From JBDRTU01 sp043823825 (GTDB taxonomy: Bacteria > Patescibacteriota > Patescibacteriia > Veblenbacterales > UBA10138), in NCBI GenBank assembly GCA_043823825.1, contig JBDRTU010000060.1:1-34999 (forward strand): a stretch of 34,999 nt of DNA. The letters run 5' to 3'. The notes under the pieces were generated by a model. The model saw only the letters and a program-made list of their open reading frames with translations, did no database searches and was not told the DNA's origin. Shown here piece after piece: positions 16,119 through 24,466 of the stretch. Numbering within the stretch: the stretch's first letter is position 1; each line of letters starts with the position of its first letter. Position numbers and translations under genes: made by a program.

Positions 16119-17003
16119 ATGAGTAAGCAAAAGTTTGAAAAAAGCGCTAACATAGCCAAATCCTCATGGTTTAAAAAAATATTTTATCGACCAGCAGTGG
16201 GACCGATATCAAAAATTTTGGAAATGATCGCTAGAAAAAGCGGTTGTATATTTGTTTGGAAGGCTAAGACTTTTTGGGGACGGGAGATGACAACCGTCAT
16301 TCCCGATCCTGTATCAATGAGCATAATTAGATATGGCTTTTTTGAGGAGTTTTTTACGCGGACTTTACTAGACAGAATAAAACCAGGGATGATTTTTTTA
16401 GACGTTGGGGCTCATTTTGGCTTCTTTACTTTATTGTCCGCACATTTAGTTGGGGATGTTGGCCAGGTGCATTCATTTGAGCCTACCCCTCATACTTTCG
16501 CGATTCTTAAAAAAAATGCGGCTGAAAATAAAAACGTTACATTAAATAATGTGGCAGTTTATTCCCATGTATCTTCTTTGAAATTTATTGATTATGGTTT
16601 GGCTTATGCTTGCTTGAATCGTTCTACGCCAGCAGATTTATGCCGTCATAAATTACCGGTCGTTCAGAAGGGTACTTATATCTCTAAAACCATCACTCTG
16701 GACGAATATTGCGAAGAAAAAAATATAAAACCGGATTTTGTTAAACTAGACGCCGAGGGCGCAGAGGAGGAAATTTTAAAAGGCGCCAATCGGTTGATTA
16801 GCTCAGTTCGACCTTTGTGGTCTATAGAAGTTGGCAGTCAAGGAACTGAGGAGTATAAAAATACCGATAATATAATTCAGATATTGTTAAAAGAAAATTA
16901 CCGAGTATTCAAGTATGATGATCAAGGAGAATTAATCACATATCGTGAGGGAGAAGACTGGGGAAAGGAAAATTTGTTATTTATTCCCGATGAAAAAAAT
17001 TAA
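16119..17003 (+). CDS. FkbM-family SAM-dependent methyltransferase
   Basis: This is a 294-residue FkbM-type O-methyltransferase. SAM motif I is FLDVGAHFGFFT (93-104), the following acidic motif is SFEPTP (119-124), and the FkbM signature FVKLDAEGAEEEILKGA (208-224) is complete, with D211 and E213. FkbM-like enzymes in surface-polysaccharide loci methylate sugar hydroxyls. About 90 N-terminal residues precede the core and have no clear motif. It opens a three-gene plus-strand unit with a CgeB-like GT and a GT2, and the next gene starts within its last 14 nt. No clear ribosome-binding site is visible. Confidence 0.85.
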   Translation: MSKQKFEKSANIAKSSWFKKIFYRPAVGPISKILEMIARKSGCIFVWKAKTFWGREMTTVIPDPVSMSIIRYGFFEEFFTRTLLDRIKPGMIFLDVGAHFGFFTLLSAHLVGDVGQVHSFEPTPHTFAILKKNAAENKNVTLNNVAVYSHVSSLKFIDYGLAYACLNRSTPADLCRHKLPVVQKGTYISKTITLDEYCEEKNIKPDFVKLDAEGAEEEILKGANRLISSVRPLWSIEVGSQGTEEYKNTDNIIQILLKENYRVFKYDDQGELITYREGEDWGKENLLFIPDEKN

Positions 17004-18006
17004 AGTTTTATATCATTTACCTTATTCAGAAAGTTTATATGCCGATCGTTTTATTGGCGAAGGTTATCGTGATGCCTTTATAGATAAAGGACACCTATTC
17101 AAGTTTTTAACAGTAGAAGATAATTTTTCTCAATTAATATCTGAATTTAAGCCAAATATATTTATCACCTCGGTTTACTATTATCAGCAAATCGATTTAA
17201 TAAAACTATCTTGGGTTCGTAAACAAGGATTGAAAGTTTTTTTTAATTCACCCTTACCACATCAATTGCCGTTCACTGACGAGTTAAAGTCAGTTGTTAA
17301 GAATCGCGGTTTTGGTGATGCTTATTTTGGTGCTTTTGATGAAAATTCAGGTAATCAGTTGTGTGATTTATTAGGTATTGCTTATCATCATGTTCCCTTA
17401 GCAGCTAATAAAAAATATCACTTTCCGACAGCTAGTGTAAAAAAGTATGAATGTGACATTATTTTTATGGGAGCTAATTTACCCGATAAAAGAGAAACTT
17501 TTCAAGAATGGTTATTTCCATTATTTAAAAAAAATTACAATATTAAATTATTCGGGCGCGATTGGACTAAGTTAGATATTTTAAAAAGGAAGATAAGCTC
17601 GTTATCTCAAAAATTGCGTTTGCCTTGGCTTCGTAATTTGAGAAATTTTGTTATCCCTTTAGAGGAAGAGAATCAGCTTTATAGTTCTGCTAAAATTAGC
17701 ATTAATATTCATGATTTACGTCAGCAGAGAGAAGGAATTGATGTCAATGAACGCACTTTTAAAGTTCCTGCCTGTGGTGGGTTTGAAATATGTGATCCGG
17801 TATTAATCGTGCGTCGTTATTTTAATAAAGATGAAGTAGTAGTGGCGCGTAACCCTAAAGAGTGGTTCCAGTTAATTGATTATTATTTAAATCATGACTC
17901 TGAAAGAAAAGTAATTCAAGCCAAAGGTACGGCTCGCGCTTTGCGTGATCATACTTATCATAATCGGGTTGATCAACTATTGGGGATTTATCACTCACTC
18001 AAATAA
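16990..18006 (+). CDS. CgeB-like glycosyltransferase (second copy)
   Basis: The chosen start at 16990 (MKKIKVLYHLPYS) gives 338 residues and overlaps the FkbM gene by 14 nt. An earlier ATG at 16945 would add 15 residues that only mirror FkbM coding sequence. The C-terminal CgeB-type domain shows FKVPACGGFEICD, DEVVVARNPKEWFQLIDYYL and RALRDHTYHNRV, matching the protein at 11660-12712 closely in motif order. The N-terminal domain contains FITSVYYYQQ and ADRFIGEGYRDAF. It probably transfers a sugar to a lipid-linked glycan; the donor is unknown. Confidence 0.75.
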   Translation: MKKIKVLYHLPYSESLYADRFIGEGYRDAFIDKGHLFKFLTVEDNFSQLISEFKPNIFITSVYYYQQIDLIKLSWVRKQGLKVFFNSPLPHQLPFTDELKSVVKNRGFGDAYFGAFDENSGNQLCDLLGIAYHHVPLAANKKYHFPTASVKKYECDIIFMGANLPDKRETFQEWLFPLFKKNYNIKLFGRDWTKLDILKRKISSLSQKLRLPWLRNLRNFVIPLEEENQLYSSAKISINIHDLRQQREGIDVNERTFKVPACGGFEICDPVLIVRRYFNKDEVVVARNPKEWFQLIDYYLNHDSERKVIQAKGTARALRDHTYHNRVDQLLGIYHSLK

Positions 18007-18013
18007 AAAAGCT

Positions 18014-18838
18014 ATGGTAAAAGTAAGTATAATTTTGCCAACTTATAACGGTTCAAAGTTTATTTCTTTGGCTATAGATAGTGTTTTGAAGCAAAACTAT
18101 TCTGATTGGGAATTAATAGTAATTAATGATGGTTCTACTGATAATACTGCTAAACTGATTCAAGATTACCAGCGGCAAGATAGGCGGATTAAATATCTTA
18201 AAAATGAAAAAAATTTAGGCATACAAAAATCATTAAATAAGGGATTAAATCAGGCAGCAGGTGAATTAATTGCGCGTTTAGATGACGATGACCTGTGGTT
18301 GGATAATGATAAATTAAAAAAACAAGTGGACTTTCTAAACAATCATCCCAATCATTTATTAGTGGGCTGTGGTACGGTAATGGTTGATCAAGCTGGTAAA
18401 GAATTACTACGTTATTTATTACCAGCACAGGATGCCGAGATACGAGAACGTATTTTAGGAAAAAATTGTTTTACCCATTCTGCTGTTCTTTTTAGAAAGG
18501 AGTCCGTTTTACAATTAAAAGGTTATAGTGAATCGCCAGAAGTACTTCATATTGAAGATTATGATTTATGGTTAAAACTTGGCACGGTCGGTAAACTAGC
18601 GAATTTACCGTTTTACGGTGTTAAATTTATGATCCGGCCAACTGCCATCAGTGTGACTAATAAAGTTCATCAATTTAAAAAAAACCTAAAATTAACAAGG
18701 CAATATAAAAAACAATACCCCGGGTTTGTTAGGGCTTTGTGTAGAGGTTATGCTAGGTTATGGCTTTATGGTTTTTTTAATTTAATACCACTGGCGATTT
18801 TGAAAAATAAGATCCTGAAAGTCTACAAAGAATCTTGA
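18014..18838 (+). CDS. GT2-family glycosyltransferase
   Basis: The start at 18014 (MVKVSIILPTYNGS) is preferred over the upstream ATG at 17945, because the extra 23 residues would overlap the CgeB-like gene and come before the normal GT2 beginning. The 274-residue enzyme has VINDGSTDNT (36-45), the LDDDDLW metal-binding motif (89-95) and an acceptor-base ED in HIEDYDLWLKLG. The C-terminal part is basic and weakly hydrophobic. It belongs to the FkbM/CgeB-like unit, beginning 7 nt after the previous stop. Its last 16 nt overlap the convergent flippase gene. The sugar is unknown. Confidence 0.85.
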   Translation: MVKVSIILPTYNGSKFISLAIDSVLKQNYSDWELIVINDGSTDNTAKLIQDYQRQDRRIKYLKNEKNLGIQKSLNKGLNQAAGELIARLDDDDLWLDNDKLKKQVDFLNNHPNHLLVGCGTVMVDQAGKELLRYLLPAQDAEIRERILGKNCFTHSAVLFRKESVLQLKGYSESPEVLHIEDYDLWLKLGTVGKLANLPFYGVKFMIRPTAISVTNKVHQFKKNLKLTRQYKKQYPGFVRALCRGYARLWLYGFFNLIPLAILKNKILKVYKES

Positions 18839-20301
18839 GTTTTTATACATTTTCGTACTAAACCACTTACTTCCAACAATATAGGTTCTTTCAGAAAGTA
18901 AAGAATTACTATATAAATAAACGCAGAGAGAGCAATAATAATAAACAAATTAATTCCTATTAGTTTTAGTAGCCATACTATTACTAGCATTACTAAGCTG
19001 CCTAGTGAAATTTTCGGCAAGCAGCGCCAAAAAGTAAAATTGTTTATTTTTTTTAAACTAATCCAAACTAATATGTTGTGTACTGCTAGGGTGAGTAGGT
19101 TGGCTATAGCTGCCCCAACAATCCCAAAACGCGGTATCATTAGTAGGTTTAGTACGATGGTCATGAAAGCAGCTAAACCAGAATAAATAGCAATGACTTT
19201 TTGTTTATCATAAGCGAAGATTGCATAAGAAATTAATACAATTGGATAGTTGAATACAATAGTGGCAAGTAGAATGGTAAATGGGGTGATGGCATTAGTG
19301 TAGTCAGAACTATAAAGAAGGTTAATTATTTCTGGCGCCAAGATCATCCCCCCTAGCATTAAAGGTATACCGATTAAGAGTACCAAGTTAATAGTTTTTT
19401 CTAATATTTTTTTTAAAGATCCATTATTATTATGTGCTAATCTTGAAAAAGTCGGAAAAATACTTACCGCTACCAGGCTTGGTAGCAGGTAAAGTAATTG
19501 CACAGGTTTTTGTGCAGCTGCATACCAACCTATTTCTGCTGGTGTTCGTAGCCATCCCAGTATGATAATGTCAGCATTAATCGTAATTGCTGCCATAGCT
19601 GCCATTACAGCAAAAGGCCAACTAGACCGCGCCAGTGGTTTAATAAGTGAAGTGCTGAAATTAGTAAAAATTGCCTTCAGTTGATGGCGGATAATCCAGA
19701 AGAGTGAGGTTGTACCAATACCTGTACCAATTACAAAACTAAGAATGAGTAGTTCGATGCTTGGTTTAAAAAATAAAGCAGTTAATCCTAAGGCCACTAC
19801 CCCACCATTGATAAGAATATTAATACTAGCCTCAATTTGCATTTTTTCAATTGATCGTACAACAGCATAACCGTAATCACGTAGTGATTCAAACGCAATT
19901 AAGATTGCTACTAATAGCAGTAAAGATTTAGATTCTTCAATAGTTGCAAATAATGGAGCAATAAAGGCTATCAGGAAAGCCGTCAAACTGACCAAAATTA
20001 ACTTAATTACCAGAGTGGTAGCCAAATAGTTCTTCCTAAGTTGCTGGTTTTTTGAGGATTCTCGAGTAGTGATTTGGTTGATGCCAATATCAACAAAGAT
20101 AGTAAAAAAAGCAGCCAAACTTAAGGTATAAGAAAAAATACCATACCCTTCCGCACCCAGCACCCTGGCGGCATAGATGATGATGATAGCGCGAATTAAA
20201 CGACTGGTAATTTGACCAAACCCTAGCCAAAGAGTATTTTTAGCAATTGTTTGTTTACTTGATTGATTTTCTGACAAAAAATTAATTATTTTTTTTAGCA
20301 T
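18823..20301 (-). CDS. wzx: Wzx-type polysaccharide flippase
   Basis: This is a 492-residue MOP/PST-superfamily protein with about 14 transmembrane segments. The N-terminus has TLWLGFGQITSRLIRAIIIIY and ARVLGAEGYGIFSY, the typical Wzx/RfbX beginning, followed by paired helices and MIPRFGIVGAAIANLL near 380-400. It would move polyprenyl-diphosphate-linked oligosaccharide units across the cytoplasmic membrane for the Wzy-like enzymes. It lies directly downstream of the phosphotransferase gene (no gap: its start codon at 20301 abuts the stop at 20302), so they form one minus-strand operon. The 3' end overlaps the GT2 gene by 16 nt. Confidence 0.88.
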   Translation of the reverse strand: MLKKIINFLSENQSSKQTIAKNTLWLGFGQITSRLIRAIIIIYAARVLGAEGYGIFSYTLSLAAFFTIFVDIGINQITTRESSKNQQLRKNYLATTLVIKLILVSLTAFLIAFIAPLFATIEESKSLLLLVAILIAFESLRDYGYAVVRSIEKMQIEASINILINGGVVALGLTALFFKPSIELLILSFVIGTGIGTTSLFWIIRHQLKAIFTNFSTSLIKPLARSSWPFAVMAAMAAITINADIIILGWLRTPAEIGWYAAAQKPVQLLYLLPSLVAVSIFPTFSRLAHNNNGSLKKILEKTINLVLLIGIPLMLGGMILAPEIINLLYSSDYTNAITPFTILLATIVFNYPIVLISYAIFAYDKQKVIAIYSGLAAFMTIVLNLLMIPRFGIVGAAIANLLTLAVHNILVWISLKKINNFTFWRCLPKISLGSLVMLVIVWLLKLIGINLFIIIALSAFIYIVILYFLKEPILLEVSGLVRKCIKTQDSL

Positions 20302-21618
20302 TTAAACAGGATTATTGAAAAAGGAATTTATTGTTTTAATTAAAATTAGAACATCCAGTGTTATGGAGCGATTTTTTAGGTAAAAAATATCGTACTGTAA
20401 TTTTTCGTAAGCATCTTTTATTGAGGAGGCATAGCGATAATTTATTTGAGCCCAACCAGTAAGTCCTGGCTTCACTAAATGTCGAGTGTCATAGTAAGGG
20501 ATCTCTTTTTTTAACTGATCAATAAATTCCGGTCGTTCTGGTCGGGGACCAACAAAAGAAAGATTTCCTTTGATGATATTAATTAACTGGGGCAGTTCAT
20601 CTATGTGAGTGGTACGCAATATTTTACCAAGCGGAGTTACTCGAGGATCTTGCTTAGGTGACCACTGATAACCACTTATTTCCGCGTCGTTGATCATGGT
20701 TCTGAATTTATACATAGTGAACTGTTGTTCGTTCTTGCTAATTCTGATTTGGCGATAAAAGCCGGGACCATGGGAAGTTATTCGTACTAACAACCAAATT
20801 AAGACAATCAGTGGTGAAAGAAGTACTAATAAAGCGAGAGAAATTAAGAATTCTAACGGGCGCTTAATTACTTCATAAATCCGGTGTGATTTGGTGAGGT
20901 TTGTTAACAACCATATTTGCTGTATTTCCGAGAGGGGCACTTTTCTTAAAATGTTTTCATAGGCAGTGGTGATATCTATTACCTCTACTCCTAAAATTAA
21001 AGTAGCATAAATTTTTTTAAATAATTCATCCCTCTGGCCAAAAGTCTTCGGAACAATGATAGTATTTATTTTATCTAGTTTAACTAACTCCGATATGTTT
21101 TTACTGGCGGCTTGTTCCTCTGACCAGTGTTGACAAAGATGGTAACCTAATTGCGGGTGTTGGCCAAAAAAATTTATTAATTCTTCAATTTCTTTCCCTT
21201 GTCCAATTATTAAGGCTCGGCTTAGTGGTTTCGCAGTGGTGTAGTTGAATAGTAAACGCCAACCGGTCACCAGAATCAGATAAACTCCAGAAAAAAGTAC
21301 TAAATTTGTTTTAGGTGCTATTTCAAATTGAGGCACCAAATAAAATATAATAATGGCCATGGTTGAACCAATCAATATGCCAATAACCACCTTTTCTATT
21401 AGTTGGTAACTATTTTTTAGATTCTTAATATCGTAGAGGCCGATGATGTAAAAAATAATAAGCCATAAGATAAAGATGATAGAAAAAGGTTTTAAGTGAA
21501 TAGTGAGAACTCGTTCATCAATACCACCATATCTAATCAATAAGGCTAGCCACAGTGAAAGATAAAGGAAGAGAATATCCCCTAATAGTAAGATTTTTTG
21601 CTTGGTTTGGATTAACAT
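20302..21618 (-). CDS. Polyprenyl glycosylphosphotransferase (WbaP/WcaJ-like initiating enzyme)
   Basis: This 438-residue enzyme transfers a sugar-1-phosphate from a nucleotide sugar to a polyprenyl phosphate, starting glycan assembly. The N-terminal half has about four transmembrane helices and a CoA-binding-like domain (residues 132-215, ALIIGQGKE). The C-terminal sugar-transferase domain has KRPLEFLIS (252-260, Glu where Asp is usual in KRxxD), GPGFYRQIR, MYKFRTM, the catalytic Asp340-Glu341 pair in IDELPQL, VGPRPERPE and KPGLTGWAQINYRY. The donor may be UDP-glucose/galactose or a similar nucleotide sugar. It leads a minus-strand operon with the flippase. Confidence 0.92.
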   Translation of the reverse strand: MLIQTKQKILLLGDILFLYLSLWLALLIRYGGIDERVLTIHLKPFSIIFILWLIIFYIIGLYDIKNLKNSYQLIEKVVIGILIGSTMAIIIFYLVPQFEIAPKTNLVLFSGVYLILVTGWRLLFNYTTAKPLSRALIIGQGKEIEELINFFGQHPQLGYHLCQHWSEEQAASKNISELVKLDKINTIIVPKTFGQRDELFKKIYATLILGVEVIDITTAYENILRKVPLSEIQQIWLLTNLTKSHRIYEVIKRPLEFLISLALLVLLSPLIVLIWLLVRITSHGPGFYRQIRISKNEQQFTMYKFRTMINDAEISGYQWSPKQDPRVTPLGKILRTTHIDELPQLINIIKGNLSFVGPRPERPEFIDQLKKEIPYYDTRHLVKPGLTGWAQINYRYASSIKDAYEKLQYDIFYLKNRSITLDVLILIKTINSFFNNPV

Positions 21619-21622
21619 GAGT

Positions 21623-21651
21623 ATAATAGGAAAGCAGTTTTGCTATTTAAA
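21623..21651 (-). promoter_or_regulatory. Candidate promoter for the glycosylphosphotransferase operon
   Basis: Read on the minus strand, TTTAAA (21651-21646) and TATTAT (21628-21623) are separated by exactly 17 nt, and the -10 box ends only 4 nt before the ATG at 21618. This would give a leaderless or nearly leaderless transcript. The match is good for -10 and moderate for -35. Confidence 0.35.
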
Positions 21652-21707
21652 GTATATTCTAAATCAAGGGAAAATAAAATCTTGGTCTATTCGCTGGCGT
21701 TTTTCTT

Positions 21708-21722
21708 TGCTATAGTTAAGGA
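21708..21722 (+). promoter_or_regulatory. Candidate extended -10 promoter and ribosome-binding site of the subtilase gene
   Basis: TGcTATAGT (21708-21716) is an extended -10 box, followed by AAGGA (21718-21722), which is 5 nt before the preferred ATG at 21728. A start near 21723 would leave a leader too short for the AAGGA to be fully used, so the two signals partly conflict. It lies in the 103-nt divergent gap. Confidence 0.35.
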
Positions 21723-21727
21723 TGTTT

Positions 21728-23935
21728 ATGAAGCGATTAATGATATTTCAAAGTGCTGTTAAGCGTCTATTAATTTTGTTATTACTTGGCTTGGTAGTTT
21801 CTTCTTTTAATCTCACTTATTTATCATCCGAGACCGTAGCGGCTTACCCTGCTTGCAGTTTGGCTGTTCTTTGGCAGTCGGGCGAAATTAGTCAGTATCA
21901 TTGCTTGCCTTACCAAACTGTTGAACAAGCAATGAGTTATTTAAGCGCGCGTCAAGACGTTCAGTTGGCATCACCATTAGAGAAGTATCAACTATCCATT
22001 ATACCCAATGATCCTGGTTATGAATATCAGAGTACTTATTTAGACAAGATAAAGGTTCAAGCAATTTGGGATTTACCCTTAGGAAATTACCGACCAATTA
22101 TCGCTATTTTGGATTCGGGTGTAGATATAACTAATCCCGATCTCGAGCCTAACCTTTGGTCTAATCCTTGGGAAATATCAGGTGATAAGATAGACAATGA
22201 CCGTAATGGGTACATTGACGACGAATACGGTTGGGATTTTATTAATGAATCACCCGACCCTAAACCTAAGTTTGAAGAGGGGTGGACAGAGGTAGCAATG
22301 CAACACGGTACAGTTGTGGCGGGTGTGGCAGCAGCAGTTGGTCATAATCGCCAAGGGGTGGCTGGAGTAGCTTGGCAAGCCAGAATTATGCCTTTACGGG
22401 CACTTAATGCCCAAGGGGTTGGTAATACAGTAACAGTAGCGCGAGCTATTAATTATGCAGTCAGTAATCGGGCTGATATTATTAATTTAAGTTTTGTCGG
22501 GCCTCATTCTGATCCAATATTGCAAGAAGCCATAAGTAGAGCTTTTAAAGCTGGTGTTTTAATTGTGGCGGCATCGGGTAATGAAAAAGGAATTGGTGTT
22601 AATTTAAATAAAGAGCCGAAATATCCTGTTTGCGATGATGGGCTTAATGGCGAGAATCAGGTTATTGGAGTGGCGGCGGTAGATGATAAGGATGTGCTGG
22701 CTGAGTTTTCCAATTATGGCTCAAAATGTATTGATCTGTCAGCTCCGGGTGTAAGAATTTTTAGTACTCAATTTCAGGACACCAGTAAGGAAAAATTTAA
22801 AGAAGCTTATGGTGGTTGGTGGAGCGGCACTTCAGTAGCGGCCCCAATGGTGTCGGGTGCTTTGGCTTTATTAAAGTCAGTTTATCCCCGTTACACAGCC
22901 TCACAGTTAAGAGATATTTTAATTGCCTCTGGTGATTTAATTGAAAGGTTTAATCTGAACAAACGAGGGCAGATAGGTAGACGATTAAATGTACAGGAAG
23001 CATTTAAATTAGCCGGTAGTATCAAGTTTACGTCCAAGAGCCCAATCATAGTCGGACCCGCGTCAAAACTACGGGCCGATATTCAGACTTATGATCAATC
23101 AGGAACGAAGCTTTCTTCTTTTTTGGCTTATCACCCGAGTTTTGAAGGAGGTGTGAATTTGGCAGCTGGAGATATCACCGGCAATGGTCAAATTGATATT
23201 GTGATTGCACCACGCGCTGGTGGCGGGCCGCATGTTAGAGTGTTTAATCAGCAGGGCGAATTAGAAAACGAGTTCATGGCTTTTCCTGAAGGCTTTTATG
23301 GTGGAGTTACCGTAGCTGCAGCTGATTTTACTGGCGATGGTAAAGACGACATTGTGATTGGTGTGGGTAAAGGTGGTATTCCCACTGTTCGTATTTTTAG
23401 TGCGGCTGGCATTTTGCTCCATCAATTTATTCCCTATGATATAACTTATTTAGGTGGAGTTAATGTTGCCGCCGGTGATGTAGATAGCGATGGTATGGCA
23501 GAAGTAATAGTGGCGCCACAACAAGGAGATTTACCAATTCGGATTTTTGATCGTTTTGGTAAGCTGAAAAGCGAGTTTAAAGCTTATCCCTTTTATTTTA
23601 AAGGCGGCATTAATATCGCAGTTGGTGATCTAGATGGTAATGGTGATCTGGAAATTATTACTGCTCCGGGTGCTGGAGGTGGACCTCAAGTCAGATTCTT
23701 TAATTGGCAAGGCAGGGTGCTTAGTCAATATTTTGTTTATGCACAAAACTTTCGTGGTGGTGTTAATTTGGCAGCGGGTGATGTAGATGGTGATGGTTTT
23801 AATGAGTTGATAACTACGCCCGGCCCCGGTGGCGGGCCACATATAAGAGTTTTTAATAAAAAAGGTGAAGTTCGTTCACAATTTTTCTTAAACTCTTTGA
23901 ATTTTCAGGACGGTTTAACAGTAGCGGTTTTTTGA
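21728..23935 (+). CDS. Secreted subtilisin-like (S8) serine peptidase with C-terminal FG-GAP-like repeats
   Basis: The start at 21728 (MKRLMIF) has AAGGA at good spacing and gives 735 residues; ATG 21722 is an alternative. A signal peptide or anchor (about residues 1-35) is followed by a short pro-region. The S8 domain (about 90-410) carries the triad Asp131 (LDSGVD), His195 (QHGT) and Ser371 (GTSVAAP) and oxyanion Asn287 (ASGN), numbered from the 21722 start. Residues about 445-737 hold five to six repeats of about 50 residues with GGVNLAAGDVDGDG-like calcium-binding loops and GGGPHIRVFN strands, resembling FG-GAP/VCBS units that can form a beta-propeller. Role (inferred): extracellular processing of surface proteins or of host or prey polymers. 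No membrane anchor was seen at the C-terminus. Confidence 0.88.
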   Translation: MKRLMIFQSAVKRLLILLLLGLVVSSFNLTYLSSETVAAYPACSLAVLWQSGEISQYHCLPYQTVEQAMSYLSARQDVQLASPLEKYQLSIIPNDPGYEYQSTYLDKIKVQAIWDLPLGNYRPIIAILDSGVDITNPDLEPNLWSNPWEISGDKIDNDRNGYIDDEYGWDFINESPDPKPKFEEGWTEVAMQHGTVVAGVAAAVGHNRQGVAGVAWQARIMPLRALNAQGVGNTVTVARAINYAVSNRADIINLSFVGPHSDPILQEAISRAFKAGVLIVAASGNEKGIGVNLNKEPKYPVCDDGLNGENQVIGVAAVDDKDVLAEFSNYGSKCIDLSAPGVRIFSTQFQDTSKEKFKEAYGGWWSGTSVAAPMVSGALALLKSVYPRYTASQLRDILIASGDLIERFNLNKRGQIGRRLNVQEAFKLAGSIKFTSKSPIIVGPASKLRADIQTYDQSGTKLSSFLAYHPSFEGGVNLAAGDITGNGQIDIVIAPRAGGGPHVRVFNQQGELENEFMAFPEGFYGGVTVAAADFTGDGKDDIVIGVGKGGIPTVRIFSAAGILLHQFIPYDITYLGGVNVAAGDVDSDGMAEVIVAPQQGDLPIRIFDRFGKLKSEFKAYPFYFKGGINIAVGDLDGNGDLEIITAPGAGGGPQVRFFNWQGRVLSQYFVYAQNFRGGVNLAAGDVDGDGFNELITTPGPGGGPHIRVFNKKGEVRSQFFLNSLNFQDGLTVAVF

Positions 23936-23946
23936 GTGGAAGATTT

Positions 23947-24393
23947 ATGGAGATCTTAAGACAGGGGATTCGTAAGCTTGGCTGGCAATTCAGCCGTTTC
24001 GTCACCGTTGGAACCATGGGTGCGGTGGTTGATTTTGCCGTTTACTTTAGTTTAACTCGTGGTTCTTTTTTTTGGCGCGAGTACTACCTTTGGGCCAATG
24101 TGGTAGCTTTTTTTATTGCTAACGCTCATAATTTTTTTTGGCATCGCCGGTGGACTTTTGGAGTTAAAGGCGGCCGAAGGTTAGCTGACTATTTTCGTTT
24201 TTTAGTAGCTTCACTTGGTTATTTAGTGATTATTGAAGGGGGTTTACTAGTTTTTACCAGGTATCTCGGCTGGTATGATTTAAGTGCGAAGGTTATTGCC
24301 ACTGGTTTGGCAGTGATTATTTATTTTACCGTGCTTAAACTCTTCATTTTTCCTAGAAATACTGACAGATCAAGTCCTTTGCCCAAAAGTTGA
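23947..24393 (+). CDS. GtrA-family membrane protein
   Basis: This four-helix GtrA protein (148 residues from ATG 23947; a TTG at 23932 would add five residues and overlap the subtilase stop) starts with FSRFVTVGTMGAVVDFAVYFSL and has NVVAFFIANAHNFFWHRRWTF and FIFP near the C-terminus, all typical of the family. GtrA proteins are proposed to move polyprenyl-phosphate-linked sugars across the membrane. GGAAG before 23947 is a weak ribosome-binding site. The substrate is unknown. Confidence 0.8.
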   Translation: MEILRQGIRKLGWQFSRFVTVGTMGAVVDFAVYFSLTRGSFFWREYYLWANVVAFFIANAHNFFWHRRWTFGVKGGRRLADYFRFLVASLGYLVIIEGGLLVFTRYLGWYDLSAKVIATGLAVIIYFTVLKLFIFPRNTDRSSPLPKS

Positions 24394-24466
24394 TTTGGTT
24401 TTAAAATTTCAGTAAGATAAGATTAAGACTAGAGAAGTAGTAAACTTAGTTATTAATAAGTAAACT

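Noticed and set aside
17945..18013. An upstream ATG for the GT2 gene
   Set aside because: The extra 23 residues come from the tail of the overlapping CgeB-like gene, and the normal GT2 start (VKVSIILPTYN) is at 18014.
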